Shown here: in pieces, positions 41,059 through 50,204 of the stretch | Position numbering within the stretch: position 1 is the stretch's first letter | Layout: each line of letters starts with the position of its first letter | Position numbers and translations under genes: made by a program | The notes under the pieces: generated by a model | Database searches by the model: none | What the model saw: the letters and a program-made list of their open reading frames with translations, nothing else | Told to the model about the DNA's origin: nothing | DNA from: Heyndrickxia vini | GTDB lineage: Bacteria > Bacillota > Bacilli > Bacillales > Bacillaceae_C | NCBI RefSeq assembly: GCF_016772275.1 | Contig: NZ_CP065425.1 | Span: 2,262,653-2,326,652, forward strand | DNA: 64,000 nt | Reading direction: 5' to 3'

Positions 41059-43029
41059 TTATTCGATAAATAAAGGCAATACTACCGTAAATTTCGTACC
41101 TTGTGCAGGAATACTCGTAACTTGAATATCCCCCTTATTCTCTTTTATAAGATTATAAGATAATGTTAGGCCTAACCCTACTCCCTTTTCCTTGCTAGTA
41201 TAAAAGGGTTCAAATATATGATTTATTTCGTCCTGACTCATTCCTTTGCCTGTATCAATAATCAAAATTCTCCCCTTTTTACTATTCTTCTTTTCCATTA
41301 TGATTTTAATCTTTTTTTCATTCGTCTTTTCAACTGCATGAATCGCATTTAATAATAGATTGAGAAGGACCTGACGAATTTGTTGGGGATCAATAAAAAA
41401 AATAAGACCCTGTTCTATCGTTTGTTCAAATTCAATATCATATTTATTCATGGTAACTTGTAAAAACGCTAACAATGACGTAAGTTCATATGCTGAACAA
41501 GATTGGATGTTCGGAGGACGCGGACGAGCATATTCAATTAAATCTGTTACGATCATATTTAATCTATTTACCTCTGCAGGTAAATGTTTCATAAGAACTT
41601 CACGAAATTGTGGTCGGTCATACTTACTTGGCAGCAGGTCAATGAACGTTTTTATTGATGTTAATGGATTCCGAATTTCATGGGCTACACCCGCTACCAA
41701 CTGTCCAAGCGCATGCAGTTTTTCTTGTGTTAGTAATTTTTGCTCGAGTTTCTTTTTTTCAGTTTCATCATTAATTGATAGTAAATAGCCAATCTCATTT
41801 TCCATAGAATCAAACATTTTATGCATCGAGTAATAAATGACCTTTCTTTTTCCTTCATCGTTTGTTTCTAAAGTATGAAATATTGCCCCATCCCCTTGTT
41901 GAGAAAGTTGCTTAAAGGGATTATTTTCAAATAGCTTTGTATAAATAGGAGAATCTTGCAGTCTATAATTTAGCGTAGAAGTTATGTCGAGAATTTCTAA
42001 TGCACGTTTGTTGCAGCTGGATATTGTTCGGTCCATTTCAAAAGTTATAATACCCGTGTCGATATTATTTAGAATTTGTTCTTTAAATGCATTACTATCT
42101 GCATTACTTTGACGTTGTCTTTTAAGATCTTCATTTAGGTGAAGCAACTTACGGGTTTGGGCATTTACTGCCTTTTTTAACCGTTGATTCCATATGTAAA
42201 TAGCAAAAAAGATTAACACTCCGATGGACATAAATAAAACTAAAAAATATATAAATTGTTTTAATTTAACAATCACATCCTCATTTTGAGGTCTTAACCA
42301 TGCATCTACTAAAATATTTACTTCCCCTTTAGCTTTTAAATCAGTAAGGGATTTATTAATCATTGAAAGGAGAAAGTGATTTCCTTCCTTAACAGCAATC
42401 GTATAATCTGCCGGTTCAATCACTTCATCGCGAATGACGTAGTTTTTTTCTTGCTTCCACTTTTTTAAATAGAAGGATGTCGTCCATTTATTGCCGACAA
42501 AAACATCGGCCCGTCCTTGAATTAGTGTTAATAGACCCGAAAATTCATTTGTCGTTAATGTGAGATTCGTATTTCTCATATTTAATAATGTACTAAGCAC
42601 AGGAGAATTATTTTCTAATACCACATGTAAGTCCCTTATATCAGCAATACCTTTTACCTTGTTTTGATTGGATGCAGGAACAATCAATGAATTCGACATA
42701 GTAAAATAAGGAATGGAAAAATCAAATTCTCGATCTTTTTCCGTGCTGTATGTTATTCCCGCTATCGCATCAATTTTTCCTTTTTTTAATGCTTTCTCGG
42801 CTTCATGGATCTCCATTGGAATGTATTTAAAATGAACTCCATTTTCATTAGCGACTTTATTCATTAAATCGATTGTTAATCCAGACAATTTTCCTTGTTC
42901 ATTTTCATACGAAAAAGGAGGCAATGCACTTTCTCCTGCTATTTTATATGTTTTTTGCCCGGCGAATATATGAATTGGAGAGGAGGAACCTAGTAAGATA
43001 AAAAACAATATAATTACGAACCACTTCAA
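41059..43029 (-). CDS. Sensor histidine kinase with extracellular solute-binding domain
   Basis: 656 residues. Signal peptide, then an SBP_bac_3 domain (residues about 28-245: KIAGESALPPFSYENEQGKLSGLTIDLMN, FDFSIPYFTMSNSLIV) outside the cell, a membrane helix near residues 258-282, a coiled coil, a PAS-like segment (ILNNIDTGIITFEMDRTISSCNKRALEILD), the His box GVAHEIRNPLTS (His about 450), and N, G1 and G2 boxes (LLLNAIHAVEKT, DTGKGMSQDE, GVGLGL). It should bind a small acid or amino acid directly and phosphorylate the NtrC-type regulator. Confidence 0.93.
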   Translation of the reverse strand: MKWFVIILFFILLGSSSPIHIFAGQKTYKIAGESALPPFSYENEQGKLSGLTIDLMNKVANENGVHFKYIPMEIHEAEKALKKGKIDAIAGITYSTEKDREFDFSIPYFTMSNSLIVPASNQNKVKGIADIRDLHVVLENNSPVLSTLLNMRNTNLTLTTNEFSGLLTLIQGRADVFVGNKWTTSFYLKKWKQEKNYVIRDEVIEPADYTIAVKEGNHFLLSMINKSLTDLKAKGEVNILVDAWLRPQNEDVIVKLKQFIYFLVLFMSIGVLIFFAIYIWNQRLKKAVNAQTRKLLHLNEDLKRQRQSNADSNAFKEQILNNIDTGIITFEMDRTISSCNKRALEILDITSTLNYRLQDSPIYTKLFENNPFKQLSQQGDGAIFHTLETNDEGKRKVIYYSMHKMFDSMENEIGYLLSINDETEKKKLEQKLLTQEKLHALGQLVAGVAHEIRNPLTSIKTFIDLLPSKYDRPQFREVLMKHLPAEVNRLNMIVTDLIEYARPRPPNIQSCSAYELTSLLAFLQVTMNKYDIEFEQTIEQGLIFFIDPQQIRQVLLNLLLNAIHAVEKTNEKKIKIIMEKKNSKKGRILIIDTGKGMSQDEINHIFEPFYTSKEKGVGLGLTLSYNLIKENKGDIQVTSIPAQGTKFTVVLPLFIE

Positions 43030-43285
43030 ATGCCTTGCGATACAAGATCCTCCTTTCAGAGCGGTTTTGAAAATATTAGAAAAGGAAACTTTTTTCTAGC
43101 ATACTATATTTAATACAACTTATTATAGTATTCATTTTAATATTGTCAATTATCTGACCATTCGTTCCATCTAAGGATCTAGACTACTATTTACCTATTC
43201 ATATTCTGTTAATATCGTTAGGTGGTTGATGCAAATATAGAAACGGGTATACTATAAAATAATACTCATTTAACAGGAGGTTACT

Positions 43286-43798
43286 ATGAACCCCATTCCT
43301 GACTATTTACAGAATGAATTATCGATTCTTTTTGTTGGTTTCAATCCTAGCATTCGTTCGGGTGAGACTGGCCATCATTTTGCCAATCCCAATAATCGAT
43401 TTTGGAAAATATTATTTGAAGCGGGCTTAACACCGCGAAAGTTTCTAGCTGTTGAAGATTATAAGTTACTGGAGTTAGGATATGGTATGACCAATATCGT
43501 TGCAAGACCAACGAAAGCAGCCGATGAAATAACGAAAGATGAATACGATCAAGGTAGAGTGATATTAAAGCAGAAAATCACCAAATTTCGTCCAAAAATT
43601 GTTTGCTTTGTTGGTAAGGGCGTGTACCAACAATATAGTAAAAAGAAATCTATTCCTTGGGGCCGCCAAAATGAATCAGTTGTCATCGGAACGATTGACT
43701 TTGTCGCACCCTCTTCAAGTGGACTAGTAAGGATGAAGTTAGAGGACATTATTGATATATACCGAAAACTGCCTAAACTAATGAATGAAATCAGCTAA
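43286..43798 (+). CDS. mug: Mismatch-specific uracil/thymine-DNA glycosylase
   Basis: 170 residues, family of Mug/TDG. ILFVGFNPSIRSGETGHHFANPNNRFWKIL carries the catalytic Asn in GFNPS near residue 18. KIVCFVGKGVYQQY and the end loop APSSSGLVRMK correspond to the second active-site motif, though with Ser instead of the usual NPSG Asn-Pro. The enzyme removes U or ethenocytosine opposite G. Ribosome site CAGGAGG. The leader 43030-43285 shows nothing notable beyond AT-rich DNA. Confidence 0.88.
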   Translation: MNPIPDYLQNELSILFVGFNPSIRSGETGHHFANPNNRFWKILFEAGLTPRKFLAVEDYKLLELGYGMTNIVARPTKAADEITKDEYDQGRVILKQKITKFRPKIVCFVGKGVYQQYSKKKSIPWGRQNESVVIGTIDFVAPSSSGLVRMKLEDIIDIYRKLPKLMNEIS

Positions 43799-43921
43799 GT
43801 GAAAATTATATAACAGGATATTTGTATATTAGAAATATTCTGTTATAATATAAACAGCTAGTATTCCCCTCTGCTAGACTAGTAAAATCTCCTCTTAAAT
43901 TTTCCAATAGAAAGGTGTTGT

Positions 43922-44788
43922 ATGATGAAGAAATTTGTATTTTGTGAATGTGGAAGTGGTAAACCGAAAGATGATTGCTGTGCTCCTCAAATTAGGGTAC
44001 AAATGAAGCACTTTTCGGGTTTAGATGAACGAAAAGAGTTTATAAAGAAAATTGAAATTAGTTCCCAATTTAATTTACGGTATCGAGGATTATTTGCATT
44101 CTATATTGATGATTTAATCGAATACAAACAAGAAAGACCAACTAGCCATTCCCGCAATGAATTTCTCACTATTTTAGGCAAGTACCTAACAGAGTATTTA
44201 GAAGATGATTGTCCCTCCTCTTGGATCAACTGTGAACCAACTTTTTGGGAAGAGCTTCTGTTTAGTTTTTACCCTTTCCGTATTAAAATTACCCCTAAAG
44301 AAAAAGAAGTCGAACAATTCCTAGTAGAACTAAAAAAATTCACACGAAAACTTGATAAAAAATACGGTAGTTCATTTAAACCATTGGTTGATAAAATTAT
44401 TGAAGAATCCAGTGAAGAACTTATAAAATGTGAGCACTTATTAAATCGCCTCTTTATAGACCAATACCCACGTATTCACCACAAAGATTGGAATCCACAA
44501 TTAGAAATAAAAAAACATCACCAAAAGCTTGATAAATGTCACGAAACAATCGAATCCGTATTTGAAGTCACAAATCTAAACGGCCCTATTATTGTTGTAA
44601 GCACACTAGATACAAATCTTTCCTATTTTATAAAGGGGTTACCTTATGAAATGATATCAGTAGGTGATCTCTTCAGCGGTGGAATAGGTAAAAAGAAAGA
44701 TGAATGGATTTGGACATGGATTCTTACCCAAAGTGTATTTCCTCCAAGAGCAAAAAAATTCTTTTCTCAAGTAATGATAACAATATAG
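43922..44788 (+). CDS. SEC-C-like motif protein, 288 residues
   Basis: The N-terminus has a divergent SEC-C motif (CECGSGKPKDDCCAP, residues 8-21), keeping the four Cys positions. The remainder is not recognised: predicted mostly helical with YRGLFAFYIDDLIEY, EPTFWEELLFSFYPFRIKI, and a strand-rich end (LNGPIIVVSTLDTNLSYFIKGL). No signal or membrane helix. ATG codons at 43922 and 43925 are both possible, with AAAGGTG upstream. Third SEC-C type protein in the window, standing before the HIT gene but separated by 133 bases. Confidence 0.68.
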   Translation: MMKKFVFCECGSGKPKDDCCAPQIRVQMKHFSGLDERKEFIKKIEISSQFNLRYRGLFAFYIDDLIEYKQERPTSHSRNEFLTILGKYLTEYLEDDCPSSWINCEPTFWEELLFSFYPFRIKITPKEKEVEQFLVELKKFTRKLDKKYGSSFKPLVDKIIEESSEELIKCEHLLNRLFIDQYPRIHHKDWNPQLEIKKHHQKLDKCHETIESVFEVTNLNGPIIVVSTLDTNLSYFIKGLPYEMISVGDLFSGGIGKKKDEWIWTWILTQSVFPPRAKKFFSQVMITI

Positions 44789-44921
44789 ACTTGCTAAATT
44801 TAAACAACTAGGTCATTTCTTAGAAGGCTTATGTTATCAAAGTGATAATTTATTTTTCCACAGTTTGAAAAGTGAATATATAATTTTATATATGAAATGA
44901 AGTCGAAGGGAGGGTGCCTAA

Positions 44922-45347
44922 ATGAACTGTTTAGGTTGTAAATTAGCAAATAAAAAAGAGACTGTCAATGTAGTATTTGAAGACGAATATGTTTGCTGTA
45001 TATTAGACCACTATCCTTATAACGAAGGACATGTACTGATATTGCCAAAAAAACATATTCGTTACTTTGATGAACTAGACGAAAATACCGCAAACTCGTT
45101 AATCAATGCATCAAAGATTATATCAAAAGCTATAAAAAAATTGTTTCATCCAGATGGAATTACTGTATGCCAAAACGGTGGGGTTTTTGATGAATTAACA
45201 CATTTTCATATGCACGTTATACCAAGGTATGAAGGACAAAACTTTGCAGACTTCTATATAGAAGTCGGAGAAACCCACATTGAAGAAGAGACTAAATTAG
45301 AAAAGACAAAAAGGAACATGATAGAAACGATAAAGGTATTGGAGTAA
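44922..45347 (+). CDS. HIT-family nucleotide hydrolase/transferase
   Basis: 141 residues. The histidine triad HFHMHVIPRYEG is near residue 97. The N-terminus has CLGCKLANKKETVNVVFEDEYVCCILDHYPYNEGHVLILPKKH, typical of HIT proteins acting on AMP-linked substrates. The two N-terminal Cys residues could join a zinc site. A strong GGGAGGGTG precedes the ATG. The last 20 bases of the gene form the 5' arm of the terminator. Confidence 0.92.
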   Translation: MNCLGCKLANKKETVNVVFEDEYVCCILDHYPYNEGHVLILPKKHIRYFDELDENTANSLINASKIISKAIKKLFHPDGITVCQNGGVFDELTHFHMHVIPRYEGQNFADFYIEVGETHIEEETKLEKTKRNMIETIKVLE

Positions 45348-45368
45348 AATCCAATACCTTTATCGTTT
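45325..45368 (+). terminator. Terminator overlapping the end of the HIT gene
   Basis: A 19-base perfect stem (AAACGATAAAGGTATTGGA with its complement) with a six-base loop, ending in T-rich sequence. Its 5' arm encodes the last residues of the HIT protein. Confidence 0.9.
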
Positions 45369-45404
45369 TTAATTTCCCTTCAAAAATATAGACACAACAC
45401 TTAC

Positions 45405-45608
45405 TTATTTTTCCCTTATAAACGCCGATAAACAATTTTTACAAATACAAGTTCTTTTTAAAAGATCGACTGGAACAAGTTCAAATATCTCTTTAGGAAA
45501 AACTTCTTCACTGCACCAACAAATACTTGAAGCATCTTCGGAATAACAACATTGATTATTTTCGCCACAAATGGGACATCTTTTCGTTTCTTTCAGAATA
45601 TCTGTCAT
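45405..45608 (-). CDS. Cysteine-rich CWC-type small protein
   Basis: 67 residues with nine Cys. CPICGENNQCCYSEDASSICWCS near residue 11 and CICKNCLSAF near residue 54 match the cysteine-rich CWC family, probably a zinc-binding fold of unknown role. A good GGGG site precedes the ATG. It is upstream of nothing on the same strand; the next gene (3-hydroxyacyl-CoA dehydrogenase) lies upstream of it with a 27-base gap. Confidence 0.8.
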   Translation of the reverse strand: MTDILKETKRCPICGENNQCCYSEDASSICWCSEEVFPKEIFELVPVDLLKRTCICKNCLSAFIREK

Positions 45609-45635
45609 ACTAGTTCCCCTTTTTTATACAGCCAC

Positions 45636-46484
45636 CTACTTAGTATACGTATAAAATCCCCTGCCTGACTTCCTTCCAAGGCGGCCGGCCTTGACATATT
45701 TTGTTAGCAATGGTGATGGCCGATACTTTTCGCCTAAAGTTTCGTATAAATAGTTCATGTTTTTTAGCCTGGAATCTAGACCAACTAAATCTGCCAGTTC
45801 GAGGGGACCCATCGGATGATTTAATCCAAGCTTAATCGCTTTGTCAATATCCTCCGCTGAGGCTACTCCCTCCATTAACATGTTCATTGCCTCATTGCCA
45901 ATTAAGCAATTCATCCTGCTTGTAACAAAACCAGGGAATTCATTAACTTCCACACACTCTTTTCCCATTTTCCGTCCCACTTCTAATACTTTTTCAACTG
46001 TATCATCCGATGTATCTAATCCTTTTACCACTTCGATTAATTTCATTTTATGAACAGGATTAAAAAAATGCATGGCTACGCATTGATCCGGTCTACTTGT
46101 TTGCGCAGCTATTTCGGTTGGACTCATTGTAGACGTATTCGTTGCTAAGATTGTATGTGCAGGACACACCTCGTCTAACTTTTTAAACGTTTCAATTTTC
46201 AACTCCATTAATTCAAACACTGCTTCAATGACAAGATCTGCCTCTTTGACGCTTTTCGAAAAATCGCTTAAGTAGCTAATATTTTGCAATGCATCATCGC
46301 ACGTCGTTTTAGAGATAAATCCTTTTTTAACACTTGTTTCAAGTGTATTCTCAATGTAATCCTTTGCTTTTGTTAAATTTTCATCGCTTATATCATTTAA
46401 AATGGTAGGAAATCCTGCCACAGCTGCTGCATAAGCAATTCCTCTTCCCATCGTTCCTGCACCAATGACACTTATCCTTTTCAT
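45636..46484 (-). CDS. 3-hydroxybutyryl-CoA dehydrogenase
   Basis: 282 residues, normal length. The NAD-binding motif VIGAGTMGRGIAYAAAVAG is at the N-terminus; ATNTSTMSPTEIA and MHFFNPVHKMKLIEV (catalytic His about 137) and NEFPGFVTSRMNCLIGNEAMNM follow the Hbd/MmgB family, with a C-terminal LGLNHPMGPLELADLVGLD. It acts in short-chain fatty acid oxidation or butanoate metabolism. The longer frame to 46520 is rejected in favour of MKRISVIG, which has AAAGGAATG upstream. 16 bases downstream of the M20 gene, so co-transcribed. Confidence 0.93.
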   Translation of the reverse strand: MKRISVIGAGTMGRGIAYAAAVAGFPTILNDISDENLTKAKDYIENTLETSVKKGFISKTTCDDALQNISYLSDFSKSVKEADLVIEAVFELMELKIETFKKLDEVCPAHTILATNTSTMSPTEIAAQTSRPDQCVAMHFFNPVHKMKLIEVVKGLDTSDDTVEKVLEVGRKMGKECVEVNEFPGFVTSRMNCLIGNEAMNMLMEGVASAEDIDKAIKLGLNHPMGPLELADLVGLDSRLKNMNYLYETLGEKYRPSPLLTKYVKAGRLGRKSGRGFYTYTK

Positions 46485-46500
46485 TTCCTCATTCCTTTCC

Positions 46501-47910
46501 TCATAAGGACACAGAATCATTGTCCCGTTTTAATGCATGATTAAATCCGTTTAGCATATGTGCGATATGTACAATCCCATCTTCAAAATCTTTCATACGA
46601 ATGGATTCATTCGGTGCATGTGCTTTTGATTCAGCCCAGCCGACACCCGTACTCACGATTGGAAGCTGTAATTGTTCACCAAAAATGTACATTGGCCCAG
46701 TTCCTGCTGCATTTGGAGCTAGAACCACTTCATTTTCATAAACTTCCTCAGCAGTTTGAATGACGTGATCAATAAAAGGGTGGTTATAGTCTGATCGATA
46801 GGCTTTTTGTCCATTTATTAACTTGGCATCAATATCATGAAATCCATGATTTATTAAATGATTTTTAATACATTCAAGGATATGCTCCGGATCTTGTCCT
46901 GGAACAAGTCGACAATCGATTTTTGCCTTTGCGGATTTAGGCAGTACTGTCTTCGCACCTTCCCCAGTATATCCGCTTTCTAATCCGCAAATTGTCATTG
47001 TCGGATAAAATACCATAGCAATTCGCGGATCAACACCTTTAGCTGTAGTAATTAGCGGCCGCTTTAGTCCATAGATACGCTTAATCGCTTCTTCATCAAA
47101 CGGCAAAGCTGAAACAATCTGTTTCTCACTATCAGTAGGTTCTTCGATGCCATCAAAAAATCCATTAACTACGATTTCATTGTGATTATTTTTCATCGTA
47201 CTTAATGCATGAACAAGTCTCCATGCTGCATTATCAACATAAGCACCTAATGAGGAATGCATATCAATATCCGCTCCAATACTCGTTAGCTCCATATATG
47301 CCATTCCTTTAATTCCCGCTACCATGTTAATTCTATTTTTGACATCCTTGCCACCGAATTCCCATATACAAGCATCTGCTTGGAATAAGTCGCGGTATTT
47401 CTCAAGATAAGGAGCTAAATGTGGACTTCCGATTTCTTCTTCCCCTTCGATTAGGAATTTAACATTACACGGTAATCCACCTTCTGAATTTTGTAAAATA
47501 CGAATGGCTGTTAATCTCGCAACGAGATCCCCTTTATTATCAGCTACTCCACGTGCATATAACTTTCCGTCAATGATCGTTGGTTCAAACGGATTTGTAT
47601 TCCATTCATTTAATGGTTCTGGAGGTTGAACATCATAATGATTATAAAATAGAAGAGTCTTCGTTGAATCTTCCTGCTTCCTTGCCTTAAAAAATCCATA
47701 TACGACTGGATTCCCTCCAAGGTCATCTAATACTTTCACTTCCCCATGAATTTCTTTAATCATCTTAACGACATATTCTACTGTTTCTGGAATCGCTTTA
47801 TGCTGTGCTGAAACAGTCGGTAAGCTTAAGTAATTTCGCAATTTTCCTATAGACTCATTGACAATTTCCTTCATGGACTTTTTAAGGTTTTCTATATCTT
47901 TTCCATTCAT
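46501..47910 (-). CDS. M20-family dipeptidase/deacylase
   Basis: 469 residues. Metal-site motifs: LLFYNHYDVQPPEP near residue 85, GVADNKGDLVARL near residue 120, and EGEEEIGSPHLAPYL near residue 155; the dimerisation domain (DIDMHSSLGAYVDNAAWRLVHAL) follows, and the end has GVGWAESKAHAPNESIRMKDF. This is the larger ArgE/DapE/CPG2 group, usually dipeptidases. It is co-oriented and tightly spaced with the 3-hydroxyacyl-CoA dehydrogenase, though a metabolic link is not obvious. AAAGGGGAG upstream. Confidence 0.88.
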   Translation of the reverse strand: MNGKDIENLKKSMKEIVNESIGKLRNYLSLPTVSAQHKAIPETVEYVVKMIKEIHGEVKVLDDLGGNPVVYGFFKARKQEDSTKTLLFYNHYDVQPPEPLNEWNTNPFEPTIIDGKLYARGVADNKGDLVARLTAIRILQNSEGGLPCNVKFLIEGEEEIGSPHLAPYLEKYRDLFQADACIWEFGGKDVKNRINMVAGIKGMAYMELTSIGADIDMHSSLGAYVDNAAWRLVHALSTMKNNHNEIVVNGFFDGIEEPTDSEKQIVSALPFDEEAIKRIYGLKRPLITTAKGVDPRIAMVFYPTMTICGLESGYTGEGAKTVLPKSAKAKIDCRLVPGQDPEHILECIKNHLINHGFHDIDAKLINGQKAYRSDYNHPFIDHVIQTAEEVYENEVVLAPNAAGTGPMYIFGEQLQLPIVSTGVGWAESKAHAPNESIRMKDFEDGIVHIAHMLNGFNHALKRDNDSVSL

Positions 47911-48083
47911 TGCGTTCGCTCCCCTTTCAAAAGGCTATCATTGTTCTATTTCTCCATTTAAAACTAAATACCTTTTAATTTTAGTCAATTTCAAAGTAAT
48001 ACGAACCAAATTGGAAATAAATTTTAATGAAGGATCTACATAATAGAAATACTAGTCTTTAGAAACGTAAGGAGCTGACACTA

Positions 48084-48935
48084 ATGGAAAAAGATATGAA
48101 CTACGGAAGTGATTATAAATATATCCCTGCTACATCAATTGGAAGTGGTATGGGGATTGAAGTATTACCTGATCTATATTGTCATACAATCCAAATTGTA
48201 AATATTATTTTAGTTGGAAATGCTGATCATTTTGTTTTAGTTGATGCGGGGATGCCTCATTCTGCACATGAAATTATTTCGATAACAAATGAGCGATTTG
48301 GAGAAAATAGTCGTCCTAAAGCAATAATACTAACACATGGTCATTTCGATCATGTTGGAGCTATTATTGAGTTAGTCAAACATTGGGATGTTCCTGTGTA
48401 TGCACATGAACTCGAATTACCCTACCTTAAAGGAGAAAGAAGTTATCCCGAACCTGATCCTACTGTTGAAGGCGGGATGATTGCCAAAATGTCTCCCCTG
48501 TTTCCAAATGAACCGATAAATTTAGGGAGCAAAGTGAATCAACTTCCTGCTGATGGAACAGTACCCCAAATGCCAAATTTTCAATGGATCCATACACCTG
48601 GACATTCACCGGGACATGTATCATTTTTTAGGGAAGAAGATCGGTCACTCATTGCTGGTGACGCATTTATTACCGTGAAACAAGATTCACTTATTAAGGT
48701 TTTTACCCAAAAAGAGGAAATATGTGGACCACCGAGGTATTTAACTACTGATTGGAATGAAGCAAAGAAATCGGTGACAAAACTACAAGCACTAAACCCT
48801 TCTGTTGCTATTACAGGGCATGGTCAACCAGTTACCGGAGAAACTTTATCAAAGGGGTTAGCTAGTCTCGTTCGTAATTTTGATGAAGTAGCTGTACCTG
48901 ACTATGGGAAGTATGTTGATAAAAATATTCATTGA
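48084..48935 (+). CDS. MBL-fold metallo-hydrolase
   Basis: 283 residues. Metal motif LTHGHFDHVGAI (HxHxDH) near residue 85, HTPGHSPGHVSFF near residue 172, Asp in LIAGDAFIT, and ITGHGQPVTG at the end complete the beta-lactamase-fold dinuclear site. Substrate could be a thioester, lactone or ester; not resolved. AAGGAGCTG precedes the ATG. Divergent from the M20 gene. Confidence 0.88.
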   Translation: MEKDMNYGSDYKYIPATSIGSGMGIEVLPDLYCHTIQIVNIILVGNADHFVLVDAGMPHSAHEIISITNERFGENSRPKAIILTHGHFDHVGAIIELVKHWDVPVYAHELELPYLKGERSYPEPDPTVEGGMIAKMSPLFPNEPINLGSKVNQLPADGTVPQMPNFQWIHTPGHSPGHVSFFREEDRSLIAGDAFITVKQDSLIKVFTQKEEICGPPRYLTTDWNEAKKSVTKLQALNPSVAITGHGQPVTGETLSKGLASLVRNFDEVAVPDYGKYVDKNIH

Positions 48936-49013
48936 TACCTGATATTTTTATCAAAGAAACATTCGCATCACTATGAACTAGATGAAGTGCAGCAATTGTA
49001 AATTACTGTACTT

Positions 49014-50129
49014 CTATCTATCTCGCCTTAGTTTAACCCGATAATGTCTCATCGATTTAGGAATTCCCTTTATTTCAAGTGTTCCATTATATATTAGTTC
49101 TCTAATCCTATATTCTAAATAAAGTTGGTCTATTAATGCGTCTTTCTCGATGATCCCCCAGATTAGTTCACCTGTAGGGATAAAATCCTTTATATCTTGA
49201 TTGTAATGGAGATTTTTAAGCGTTTCGACAATTAACAAATCAAAATACTCTTTTTGGGCATCGAATAATTCATTATTTTCATATAGACGTAGTTCTGATT
49301 TTGATTGTGAAATATGTTCCCACTCTTTTTGAATTATACATCTCTCTACATCCGAAAGTGGGTTTGCTGCTTTATGTAATTCAAATATTTGTCTTATATG
49401 TTCAGGTTGAAGGTCACTTGTATATGTAACAATTTGCTCATCCCCTTCTAGTTGTATCATTGAATCATATATTTTAGATGAATTCAAAAGAAAAATAGGA
49501 TTCGGTTTATTTTTCAATAAGTGAATCAAAAATCGAAGTCCAGTTTGTTCCTCAGCATTATTTGCATACCAAATATAGATTGGATTTTTATTTGATATGT
49601 CTTCGATTTCACGGACTGCATTATTAAACGAAGTTTCATAATAATAATCATCAGAATCAAAATTTATATGATCATTCAACCATACATTACGATATCTTTG
49701 CCCTGACTTTTTTTCTAACTTCCATATAGGTCCGATAGAAAAGGACCCTGGAAAACCTATTACTTTTTTCGGATTTTCGAGTGTATGTCTCAGGCAGCCT
49801 GCAGCATGTTCGAAGCTAACAATATGGACGGGAATTATTTCTTCTTTTCTTTTGAGATGACGCAGCTTTTGTATTTGCTTGTTTATTCTATCTAGCATTT
49901 CAACTTCATCTGTTTGCGATATTAGATAGCCTCTTCCAATAAGGGGATCACTTTCTTTATGATTGAACGAATCAAATTCTTCATCAGTATTTAGCTCATA
50001 TGTTTTCCATTCCCCAGTTTTATGTAATTCACTTAAACTTAAATAACGATCGGATACGATTTTATAAACAAAAACGACATTTGGCTCCATGAAAAAATAG
50101 ATAAATGGATGAATAACTCTACTCCGCAT
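49014..50129 (-). CDS. DUF1835/DUF3658 protein
   Basis: 371 residues. The middle IIPVHIVSFEHAAGCLRHTLENPKKVIGFPGSFSIGPIWKL (near residue 100) is the DUF1835 motif, and NPIYIWYANNAEEQTGLRFLIHLL continues it. The C-terminal GELIWGIIEKDALIDQLYLEYRIRELIYNGTLEIKG resembles DUF3658. No function is established that I can state. The N-terminal 90 residues are not conserved. AAAGGGG lies eight bases before the ATG. Solitary, 75 bases upstream of nothing on the same strand but the MFS end. Confidence 0.78.
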   Translation of the reverse strand: MRSRVIHPFIYFFMEPNVVFVYKIVSDRYLSLSELHKTGEWKTYELNTDEEFDSFNHKESDPLIGRGYLISQTDEVEMLDRINKQIQKLRHLKRKEEIIPVHIVSFEHAAGCLRHTLENPKKVIGFPGSFSIGPIWKLEKKSGQRYRNVWLNDHINFDSDDYYYETSFNNAVREIEDISNKNPIYIWYANNAEEQTGLRFLIHLLKNKPNPIFLLNSSKIYDSMIQLEGDEQIVTYTSDLQPEHIRQIFELHKAANPLSDVERCIIQKEWEHISQSKSELRLYENNELFDAQKEYFDLLIVETLKNLHYNQDIKDFIPTGELIWGIIEKDALIDQLYLEYRIRELIYNGTLEIKGIPKSMRHYRVKLRRDR

Positions 50130-50204
50130 TTCAAAAATCCCCTTTCACTGACTTACTTCTTTCTGTATATTCTTGAATAAAACAAGATTCTGCCTTAATA
50201 TTAA

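Noticed and set aside
43810-43848. Terminator after mug
   Set aside because: ATAACAGGATATTT/AAATATTCTGTTAT is an AT-rich inverted repeat without a T run; possible but too weak to list.
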